DNA of 64,000 bases from Leuctra nigra (Eukaryota; Arthropoda; Insecta; Plecoptera; Leuctridae), in assembly GCA_934045905.1 (NCBI GenBank), contig OW203762.1:50369411-50433410 (forward strand). Direction: 5' to 3'. The first letter of the stretch is position 1. Each line of letters starts with the position of its first letter. Positions 32,701 to 44,000 of this stretch are shown piece by piece. A program made the translations under genes and the position numbers. Under the pieces are notes generated by a model. The model did not search any database. It worked only from the letters and a program-made list of their open reading frames with translations, and was not told the origin of the DNA.

Positions 32701-35700
32701 AACTCAACGGACTCAGTGAGGATGGCAATATCTCAAACACAGAACTAGAAAACTAGATATTAAGCAATCTTATTAATATTTATAGTTCACCACCGTGTGT
32801 CTGTCCTGACTTGCGAATTACTTGTCTTCAGGGACCGAGAGAGGCAGTCCCTTGCTGCAGTGGGCCACCGTGTCTGTCCTGACTTGCGAATGACTTGTCT
32901 TCAGGGACCGAGAGAGGCAGTCCCTTGCTGCAGTGGGCCACCGTGTCTGTCCTGACTTGCGAATGACTTGTCTTCAGGGACCGAGAGAGGCAGTCCCTTG
33001 CTGCAGTGGGCCACCGTGTCTGTCCTGACTTGCGAATGACTTGTCTTCAGGGACCGAGAGAGGCAGTCCCTTGCTGCAGTGGGCCACCGTGTCTGTCCTG
33101 ACTTGCGAATGACTTGTCTTCAGGGACCGAGAGAGGCAGTCCCTTGCTGCAGTGGGCCACCGTGTCTGTCCTGACTTGCGAATGACTTGTCTTCAGGGAC
33201 CGAGAGAGGCAGTCCCTTGCTGCAGTGGGCCACCGTGTCTGTCCTGACTTGCGAATGACTTGTCTTCAGGGACCGAGAGAGACAGTCCCTTGCTGCAGTG
33301 GGCCACCGTGTCTGTCCTGACTTGCGAATGACTTGTCTTCAGGGACCGAGAGAGGCAGTCCCTTGCTGCAGTGGGCCACCGTGTCTGTCCTGACTTGCGA
33401 ATGACTTGTCTTCAGGGACCGAGAGAGGCAGTCCCTTGCTGCAGTGGGCCACCGTGTCTGTCCTGACTTGCGAATGACTTGTCTTCAGGGACCGAGAGAG
33501 GCAGTCCCTTGCTGCAGTGGGCCACCGTGTCTGTCCTGACTTGCGAATGACTTGTCTTCAGGGACCGAGAGAGGCAGTCCCTTGCTGCAGTGGGCCACCG
33601 TGTCTGTCCTGACTTGCGAATGACTTGTCTTCAGGGACCGAGAGAGGCAGTCCCTTGCTGCAGTGGGCCACCGTGTCTGTCCTGACTTGCGAATGACTTG
33701 TCTTCAGGGACCGAGAGAGGCAGTCCTTTGCTGCAGTGGGCCACCGTGTCTGTCCTGACTTGCGAATGACTTGTCTTCAGGGACCGAGAGAGGCAGTCCT
33801 TTGCTGCAGTGGGCCACCGTGTCTGTCCTGACTTGCGAATGACTTGTCTTCAGGGACCGAGAGAGGCAGTCCCTTGCTGCAGTGGGCCACCGTGTCTGTC
33901 CTGACTTGCGAATGACTTGTCTTCAGGGACCGAGAGAGGCAGTCCCTTGCTGCAGTGGGCCACCGTGTCTGTCCTGACTTGCGAATGACTTGTCTTCAGG
34001 GACCGAGAGAGGCAGTCCTTTGCTGCAGTGGGCCACCGTGTCTGTCCTGACTTGCGAATGACTTGTCTTCAGGGACCGAGAGAGGCAGTCCCTTGCTGCA
34101 GTGGGCCACCGTGTCTGTCCTGACTTGCGAATGACTTGTCTTCAGGGACCGAGAGAGGCAGTCCTTTGCTGCAGTGGGCCACCGTGTCTGTCCTGACTTG
34201 CGAATGACTTGTCTTCAGGGACCGAGAGAGGCAGTCCCTTGCTGCAGTGGGCCACCGTGTCTGTCCTGACTTGCGAATGACTTGTCTTCAGGGACCGAGA
34301 GAGGCAGTCCTTTGCTGCAGTGGGCCACCGTGTCTGTCCTGACTTGCGAATGACTTGTCTTCAGGGACCGAGAGAGGCAGTCCCTTGCTGCAGTGGGCCA
34401 CCGTGTCTGTCCTGACTTGCGAATGACTTGTCTTCAGGGACCGAGAGAGGCAGTCCCTTGCTGCAGTGGGCCACCGTGTCTGTCCTGACTTGCGAATGAC
34501 TTGTCTTCAGGGACCGAGAGAGGCAGTCCCTTGCTGCAGTGGGCCACCGTGTCTGTCCTGACTTGCGAATGACTTGTCTTCAGGGACCGAGAGAGGCAGT
34601 CCCTTGCTGCAGTGGGCCACCGTGTCTGTCCTGACTTGCGAATGACTTGTCTTCAGGGACCGAGAGAGGCAGTCCCTTGCTGCAGTGGGCCACCGTGTCT
34701 GTCCTGACTTGCGAATGACTTGTCTTCAGGGACCGAGAGAGGCAGTCCCTTGCTGCAGTGGGCCACCGTGTCTGTCCTGACTTGCGAATGACTTGTCTTC
34801 AGGGACCGAGAGAGGCAGTCCTTTGCTGCAGTGGGCCACCGTGTCTGTCCTGACTTGCGAATGACTTGTCTTCAGGGACCGAGAGAGGCAGTCCTTTGCT
34901 GCAGTGGGCCACCGTGTCTGTCCTGACTTGCGAATGACTTGTCTTCAGGGACCGAGAGAGGCAGTCCCTTGCTGCAGTGGGCCACCGTGTCTGTCCTGAC
35001 TTGCGAATGACTTGTCTTCAGGGACCGAGAGAGGCAGTCCCTTGCTGCAGTGGGCCACCGTGTCTGTCCTGACTTGCGAATGACTTGTCTTCAGGGACCG
35101 AGAGAGGCAGTCCTTTGCTGCAGTGGGCCACCGTGTCTGTCCTGACTTGCGAATGACTTGTCTTCAGGGACCGAGAGAGGCAGTCCCTTGCTGCAGTGGG
35201 CCACCGTGTCTGTCCTGACTTGCGAATGACTTGTCTTCAGGGACCGAGAGAGGCAGTCCTTTGCTGCAGTGGGCCACCGTGTCTGTCCTGACTTGCGAAT
35301 GACTTGTCTTCAGGGACCGAGAGAGGCAGTCCCTTGCTGCAGTGGGCCACCGTGTCTGTCCTGACTTGCGAATGACTTGTCTTCAGGGACCGAGAGAGGC
35401 AGTCCTTTGCTGCAGTGGGCCACCGTGTCTGTCCTGACTTGCGAATGACTTGTCTTCAGGGACCGAGAGAGGCAGTCCCTTGCTGCAGTGGGCCACCGTG
35501 TCTGTCCTGACTTGCGAATGACTTGTCTTCAGGGACCGAGAGAGGCAGTCCCTTGCTGCAGTGGGCCACCGTGTCTGTCCTGACTTGCGAATGACTTGTC
35601 TTCAGGGACCGAGAGAGGCAGTCCCTTGCTGCAGTGGGCCACCGTGTCTGTCCTGACTTGCGAATGACTTGTCTTCAGGGACCGAGAGAGGCAGTCCCTT

Positions 35701-36150
35701 GCTGCAGTGGGCCACCGTGTCTGTCCTGACTTGCGAATGACTTGTCTTCAGGGACCGAGAGAGGCAGTCCCTTGCTGCAGTGGGCCACCGTGTCTGTCCT
35801 GACTTGCGAATGACTTGTCTTCAGGGACCGAGAGAGGCAGTCCCTTGCTGCAGTGGGCCACCGTGTCGGGTCTGTCGACTGACGACTGCAACGCGCTCGC
35901 GGGAAGCGCCGTGAAGCTGGACCAGAGTCAGCTGTGCGCCGACGACGCCTTCGGCTCCGACGCCTGTCAGGGGGACAGCGGAGGACCCCTCATGGTCGTA
36001 CACAAACTGCCCTCCAGAGAATCACCACAGGCGTTCGTCCTCGGCGTCGTCTCGTTCGGCTTCAGGAATTGCGCCACTCAGAATGCTCCCAGTGCTTACA
36101 CCAGAGTGAACCATTATCTCCATTGGATATTGGATCATATGTCGAAATAA
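29719..36150 (+). CDS. CLIP-domain serine protease C (5 exons, 359 aa)
   Basis: Exons: 29719-29767, 30530-30832, 31637-31739, 32417-32715, 35825-36150. GT-AG introns, phases 1,1,2,1, 360 codons with stop. Exon 1 is a signal peptide ([16 protein letters not shown]). Exon 2 has the CLIP domain ([21 protein letters not shown]), a Pro-Thr linker from an acgccg repeat, inter-chain Cys PQDCGL and activation site DR-IIQG. His: LTAAHC. Asp: KNDIALIRL. Ser: CQGDSGGPL with Asp six residues before it, so a full triad and trypsin-like specificity are expected. Family knowledge: a secreted, activatable haemolymph protease. Intron 4 consists almost entirely of a 73-bp array that repeats its own 3' splice site. 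Only the last acceptor, at 35823-35824, gives an open exon 5. Confidence 0.92.
32793..35867 (+). repeat. 73-bp tandem array of the intron 4/exon 5 boundary, 42 units
   Basis: Each unit holds accgtgtctgtcctgacttg, cgaatgacttgtcttcag, then the first 35 exon bases (ggaccgagagaggcag...gggcc). AG positions run from 32830-32831 to 35823-35824 and differ by 2993 bp, exactly 41 x 73, so the total length shows no net indel. Every unit has branch-point-like tgac sequences and a pyrimidine tract before AG. Read from any upstream AG in the exon 5 frame, translation stops at the tga of gcgaatga. Variants: agtccc versus agtcct in ten units, one gagaca unit, one gaatta in the first unit. Confidence 0.97.
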
Positions 36151-36151
36151 A

Positions 36152-38087
36152 CTCCGCTATTTTACTCTCATCCAACGACTGTTGATGCAGATCACTGACT
36201 GAGGGATTCAGCAAGATGCAGATGATGGTTCTTTTGAACACGCTCCGAGAGTTGTTCAGAAGTCAGGTTGTTTATTTGGTACAAATTGTATTGAAACAGG
36301 TGGTAACATCAAACTAATGATCAAACTGAGGATTCTTATAGTGTATATTACATTACAGTTTGGGATGCTTTGTCCCGACGTGTCAGCAGACCCCCCCCCC
36401 CCCCCCCCCCCCCCCAAATGGTCCAGCAAAATTTTTTAAGCGAGCAGGTGGTGGTTTGAGTCTCGCAGTAAAACATTTTTTTTTGAAAAAATAGGGTAGT
36501 AAGCACAATTCTATTTCAATAATCTAACAATATAGAGTACCTACATTACGACCTCTGGGGAACGTTCTCAAAATAGTATGTATTATTATAGAATTTAACG
36601 TTTTAAGGACGTTACAGAGGTCGTAATGTGTTATGTGTGGGGTATTTAGTTAAAAGTTAGATATAATTGTGCGTTTTTGGCTAGATTTTTTTAAATTTTA
36701 TTCAAACTAAAAAATTAAAAAAGACAATTTGAAATGCCGCGTCCGATACATTCTCAATGCTTATGGCAGTGAGGATGTTAGTCGCCACTTGATTCAACTG
36801 TGTCTTCTTATGCCGCCCCTCGACAGTTTGCTGACACGGCGTGAAAAACAGCTCTCTTGAGGACCAATAAGAGTAAGACTAAGAGTAAGACAACATCTCT
36901 CTGAGCGTGTAGAAAAGAATTAGCAACTGCATGCACATCATTCTCAATTATTCTTTTTAACATTATCAACATATTTCTGATTATGATCAGAAATTCATAA
37001 TTATATGATTTAAAAATCATGGAACTGAAGTAAAGAATCGATGAGGTCCGAAAATACATAATTATGCATCACAGTCGGCTGAGGAAAGCACAAGCCAAAA
37101 TATCCCCTGTTTATGTTTCGAAGTTGACTAATATTATTGCCAAGTGCGCTGTCACTCACTGCTTGGGAGACGTCACTTAGAAATAGGATCACGCCAGAAA
37201 GAATATTGTGATAATTATTTAATTCCATTTTAATACAATATTTTTTATAATATGTCATTGCAGAAATGTCTTAATTATGAATAAAGAACTTGCAGCACAA
37301 TTGCCACGACTTTAATATCGACAGTTACTTTCCACTACACCCCTATTTGGTAGATATGGAAAACATCCATTATAGATGTTGATTATGTGAAAATCCTGAT
37401 TATGGAAGATCAGTCTAACCCGGAATATCGATTTTTTTCTCTTTGTAAACAAAAGTAAATATTAATTGGAATTGAATAAACATCTCCTGGTACAGAGCCA
37501 ATGCACGATCCAAATATCCCGGGCTCACGCCGTTAAGATTAAATTAAATAAATATCAGTCATAAACTATGCCAGTACATCGAAGCAAGCAAGTGATGTAA
37601 CATGAACTCTGACCTGACCTCGGTAACACTGCATCTCTGACGGGATTTGCAACCCGCAGCCATATCTGCCGCTGCTGTACAGAGCTGTCAAATATACACG
37701 GTAAGATCAGATCTATATTACGAACCATAGGTTTGAAAACTATTATGACATAGTGTTTTGAACCTTGGGGGTTTGTGTTCAATATTCTTGAGGTGAAATA
37801 AGAAATTAGTTTGTCTGCCTTCACCCAAACTTATTTCTAATGGTGGTACCAGTATTTTGATTGAAAGAGAATGCATTAACTTATTTGTTGGCTGCAGTCA
37901 ATTTAAAATCGATAGAGGCGTGATTATACATTATTACAAATAAGTGTCGAACATAAATCGAGAAAATGGATTTTCGGCCTTCTGTTTTTATTTCCTTGTG
38001 ACGTCACATCAATTGAACCGTGAAAAGTGTTTTTATCGCATACGATGGAACTTATTATTTAGATTTTATTCATATGATTTCAGGAGA
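36152..38087. other. Intergenic region between genes C and D
   Basis: No coding exon was found. It contains a C homopolymer (36391-36415) and a short inverted repeat acattacgacctctg / cagaggtcgtaatgt (36543-36629). The end of the region (tatgatttcag before the ATG of gene D) looks like a splice acceptor, so gene D may have a 5' UTR exon upstream. Confidence 0.4.
36391..36415. repeat. C25 homopolymer
   Basis: Twenty-five consecutive C bases after tgtcagcaga. Length is likely polymorphic and assembly-sensitive. Confidence 0.9.
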
Positions 38088-41000
38088 ATGAATTCGCCAT
38101 GGTCGAGTCTGATGATATTCACTCTTCACATGCTATATTGCGGTAAGTATTGTCACGTGATCATTTAACCTCCATTAAAACTGCACGTGCTCTGCTAGTT
38201 TAGCGAAATACACTTACAGAACGAGTTACGCTGAATTCTTATAGCATAAATAAATACCAGGGCATATCGTTCGTAACTATTTTTCCCGGATTTTCAACAT
38301 GATTTTTCACATTTCTTCTTTCATTTTGAAAAGTCTGATTGGTTAAATAAAAGTAGGTAGGTACCCCATTCCCAATTTCATTTGAAGCTCTGTACAATTT
38401 TCAAAACATTCAGTACTGATAGGAAAACGCAAATGGAGAATAAACTATTGTGATGTCTTTAGACTTCTTAATGATGAGCACGGGTGAGGATGCAGAAGGA
38501 TGAATAAGATTTAGACTGCTCTGTATGAAGGTACATTTACTACTGTCAGATCGTACGATACATCCTGCAGTCCCAGGTTCGACCGGACCTGACGTCACTA
38601 GTCACTGCACTAGTCAAGTCATGGTACTGACATTACATTTCTCCCCTTTTTAAATTTGTGTGTCATAAAGGCAATGATACAATTTACAATTATTGACATG
38701 TACAATGTTGATACAATCAGTTCACGTGTCGACAGTCAGAAACATGATTTATAAACCTACACCTATGAGTTCCTGTATCCTAAACCCATAAAAAACACTT
38801 CGTGTAAAAATACCAGCCAAGTCTCTTCAACTAAAAAAAAAATATGAAATCTAAAAATTCTGCACTGAAAAGTAATGATATCAAAAAATTTGCCAAGTCA
38901 AAACTTTATTTGAAAATCAAAAAATACTTGGCGCATCGTGTACATAAATAGCTTGGAAGTATAAGCCAATTATAAATTATACATGAAATATACATACATA
39001 GTATACCTATAATGCCCTAAAAAAAACGATGCGCCAAGTATTTTTTGATTTTCAAATAAAGTTTTGACTTGGCAAATTTTTTGATATCATTACTTTTCAG
39101 TGCAGAATTTTTAGATTTCATATTTTTTTTTAGTTGAAGAGACTTGGCTGGTATTTTTACACGAAGTGTTTTTTATGGGGATATCACTCCTTTTTTTAGT
39201 TTATTCTAACAACTTGTGACACATATGAAATGAACAATTATTAAATTCTTTTAAAAAATCATCACCCTTTACAATTTCGTTACCACTAATGAATAGCAGC
39301 GTATGGTCCTAAATAATTGCTTTAAATGATCTTTCACGAAGAATAGCAAAGGTTTCATTCCAATCAGTCAACCCAGTTCCGAGATATGGAAACACTTCGG
39401 TTTTCAAAATGGCTGCTGAACTTACTGCACTGCCACATAGAATGTATATCTATAAATGATGTGTATCATTTTAGGCTTTCTGAATACGTATTTATTATAT
39501 AGGAGGGGATTATAATAATTTTTTAAATTTGAATGACGTCATTTCCGGTCTCATAAATAGGAAAATTCTATTTGTACTGTTCATATTCCATAGAGATGGC
39601 CATCCAAATCGTTTGGCGCTAGTTTCATACCGATTTGTCTACCAGTTTTTGAGATATGACGTTACTTCCGGTTTAAAAATGGCGGCTGAAATCTCTGACC
39701 CCTTGAAGTATATTTGAAACATGATTACATTTTATTATAAGCTGTCTGAAATAGTATATTTATTGCATCAACATGTAAATTTGTGAGATTATTAAAATGT
39801 GTGACGTCATTTCCGGTTTAGGTATGGGAAACTGCAAATATTATTGATGATAATACATAAAGTTGACCGTCTAAATTGTTTTGCGCTGGTTTCGTTGAAA
39901 TCTATTTAGCCGTTATTGAGATATGATGTCACTTCCGGTTTCAAAATGGCGGCTTCCGGTTGATTTATAACAAGTCACATGAGACGTCAAAAGTACATAC
40001 GTTACATAAATATCAAAATAATCGGATCAACCTTTGTTTTTCAAATTTCATTACGTCATTTCCGGTTTCTTTAACATAATGTTTAGCCTTTTGCTACTTA
40101 TAATGCATATAGATGACCGTCTGAATCGTTTGGCGCAAATTTCGTTCCGATCGGGCCAACCGTTGACGAGATATGACGTCACTTCCGGTTTCAAAATGGC
40201 GGCATAAAACCAGTTATAGCAAAAGGCACCTCAGACGCCAAAAGTGCATATGTGGTAAAAATTTCAAATCAATCGGTTCAGCCGTTTAGGCTGTGGCCTG
40301 TTTACCATATTTTAGCTCCACCCTACTACTACTGAGATTATTATTATGAAAACCGCCCTAAAACACTGTTTTCACGGCCCTCTAGCGCGCAAAGGGCGTA
40401 ACCTATTGTTCCCAAATTTGGTATATGTGGTGGGGTGGGCCATAGCTCGAAATTTAGATATTTCGCAACAATGTGAGATTTTCCAATTTTAAGATCCAGT
40501 AGGCCGAAAATGCCACTTTGATGCTTACAGTAAAAGTGGGTTTGCTCCAGCCTTTATATGGGAGTGTGCACGCGCCGTACGACTTGGCTGGCGTGGGGCG
40601 ACCGCTCCACTAGATTATACTAAATTTATTTTCTTCTTAATGCAATCTACTATAAGAATGCAATCTACAACCAAAAATACATATTTTTTGACTTTAGCAG
40701 AAGTTTGGTTCTAGGCTATTTCTTAGAAATTGCATGGTACTACAAAATAATAATTACAAGTTGACCAATTGGTATTCTCAAAATTCCAAAATACACATGT
40801 AAAACAATGCAGGGTACAAAACAATAATTACAAGTTGATCAATACTCTCAAAATTCCAAAATACACAGTAACAGGTAAACAATCAGCTAGGCAGGTACAT
40901 GCCTGTAACTGAACAATTTACAGGTCCAATTTCTGTGGAACTTTTCTTGCTCTTTGAGGTCTCTGTATTGGTATACTGGGGTTTTGAACTTGAGATGGTA

Positions 41001-44000
41001 TAGCACTGGGGAATGGCATATTTGTCGCTTGCTTCCTTCGGGGGCGCATCTGATCACTGTGCACAAATCTGATACGATTTTTTACCTCTACTAAGTAGGT
41101 CACAGCACTGATAACTTGCTTAATTTCACCTTTTTCCCATTCACCTTTATCTTTGAGAATTTTCACCCACACGAGATTTCCTACAGCGTAGTGTTGCTCG
41201 ATGGGTTGCGAATGACCCTGGAAATTCCGCGTACTGGTCTGTTGCTGGTCTTGAAGTTGCTGTGTGACATCTGGTTTCAGTAGTTGAAGCTGCGTACGAG
41301 GCTTCAGCCGAAGAAGGATATCGGCCGGACTGAGGCCGGTGACTGTGCTCGGGGTGTTTCGGTAACTGAACAGAAAATTGCTAACTTGATCTTGTATGGA
41401 CAGTGTAGTACCAGACTTTTCTTGTCGGGCTAAGTTACGTTTAAGTAAGCCGACAAAATTCTCTAACCCGTTAGATTGGGGATGGTAAGGCAGGGAATGG
41501 ACTAACTTGATCCCTACCCGGTTGCAGTAGTCGGTTAACTCAGTGGAGTCGAATGGTGGTCCGTTGTCTGTGACGATCATCTCGGGGATACCGAAGACCG
41601 CAATGGTTTGTCGCAACTTGTTGATCACGTTGCCGGCGGTGGTGGAGGACATCTTCCACACTTCCATCCATTTGGAGTGACTGTCTGCTAACACAAGGAA
41701 TTTAATACCGTTCCTTTCTGCAAAATCTAGATGAATTCGTTGCCACGGCCGGTAGGAGACGGGCCAACTGTGCAACGGACCCGGTTTCTTGTTAGGTAGA
41801 ACACTCTGACATGCCACACAAGTTGCTGCTAGTTCTTCAATGTCATTATCAACAACAGGCCACCAGAAATAACTACGACATAACATCTTGGAACGTACTA
41901 CTCCCGGATGCTGAGCGTGGAGTACTTGCAAAACATCCTCTCGGAGGCTGGGGGGAATGACCACTCGATTTCCTAGGGTTAGACATTGGAAATCAACTGA
42001 CAACTCCTTCCTTCTTGAGAAATATGGTTGTAAGTTTACGTCGTCGATGTGCCCAGGCCAACCTGTCTGGGTATATTGCAACACCTTAGATAAATGGTGA
42101 TCCTTCCTCGTCTCTCTTGCAATATCTTGCGCAGTGAGGGGCGTTGAACCCTCCTCTCGAAGTAAGTTTACCGTCATGGACACTGGTGATGCCACATAGG
42201 CACAACGCTCCGCCTTCCCAGGCACCGGCAGTCTAGACAGTGCGTCGGCGTTTGCTAGCAGCGCTCCCTTCCGATACTCTACTTCATACGAGTAAGCTGA
42301 CAAGATAATAGCCCACCGCTGTAATCGTGCTGCGGCCAATGTCGGTATGGCGGTCTTGGAACCAAATATTACTTTCAAGGGTTGGTGGTCTGTAATGAGG
42401 GTGAATTTCCGACCAAATAGGTATTTATGAAACTTCTTGACTCCGAAGATCAAAGCCAGAGCCTCTCGCTCTACTTGCGCGTAATTCTTTTCTGCGTCAT
42501 TTAGGGTTGAGGATGCGAACATTACAGGTCGTTCAACTCCGTCGATGACATGTGACAGAACGGCACCCACTCCATAGGGTGAGGCATCACATGCTAACAG
42601 GATTGGTCGAGTTGGATCATAATGGGCAAGTAGTTGGTTATTCAACATTAACTGCTTACTATGTTGGAAGGCATCCTCACATTCATCTGTCCACGACCAT
42701 GGTTCTTCCTTCTTCTCTAACCGGTAGAGGGGTTGAAGGTTGGTGGATGACATGGGTAGGAATTTATGGTAGAAGTTCAGCAATCCTAGGTAAGATTGAA
42801 GCTGCTTCAAGTTTGACGGACTAGGGCAGGACGTTATGGAATCGATTTTCTCTTGAGTTGGATGTAATCCTTGAGCATCGATACGATGACCCAAGTACTG
42901 GACTGAACTTTTCGCAAAAACGCACTTCGGAACATTGATGCGTAAGTTGTTTTCTTGCAACTTCCTCAGAACTAAAGAAAGTGTTTCTTTGTGCTCTTCC
43001 AGGGACTTGCTAATGATGAGTATGTCATCTAGGTATACACAAACATTTGGAATACCTTTCAAGACTCTTTCCATGACAGATTGGAATATGGCTGGAGCAC
43101 ATTTGAAGCCATACGCGAGACGAGTGTATCTGAACAACCCCATGTGAGTGTTGACGGTTAACAAGGACTGGGATTGCTTGGAGACGGTTAATTGCAAGTA
43201 TGCATTTGACAGATCTAGTACACTGTAGACTATTCCTCCGGCCAATGTGGCGAAGATATCCTCTGGACGGGGTAAGGGGTAATGTTCCGTTTCACAGACC
43301 CGGTTCAGGGACACCTTGAAGTCAACACACAACCTCACATCGCCAGACTACTTTGATACAACTACCAGGGGCGAAGCCCAGTCGCTGCGAGTTACCGGAA
43401 CGATGGTGTTATTCGCTACTAACCGATTTAACTCGGCCTCAACTTTCTCGAATAGAGCGTATGGGACAGCATACGGCTTACAGAAAATTGGAGTCGCATC
43501 TGGTTTCATGACTATGTCTGCCTGGTAGTTTGCAATAGGAGGACCCTCTTTTGCAAAGACGGAGGGGAACTTCCCTTTCAAATCCTCAACTAGACTTGAA
43601 TCAGGGTTAGGATTGACTTGAGACGACCTCCCTGACTTGGGACTACGTTCCCTGAGGACACTTTTCATTTCCAATTCATTACGCCACTTCGGAACAAGCT
43701 CGTCTAACCAGGTTCGACCTAACAGACTTGGCATGGTATTTGACAGTGACACCACAACGGGTAAGACCTTTCTGCCTCCGAAATGATCGACTGACACTTC
43801 AATTTCTCCAAGTATCTCAATGGGCTGACCTTGGACAAACTTCAAGGAAAGACTAGACTTCTTACACGGAATGTGCTTAAACAGCTGACTGTAAGAATAC
43901 TTCGAAATTATAGTGCATGCTGCACCTGAATCTACTTCAAAGGGTACTTTATGGCCCTCCACGATCATCTCTGCTACCATCGGACTGTTTGAAGCTAGGT

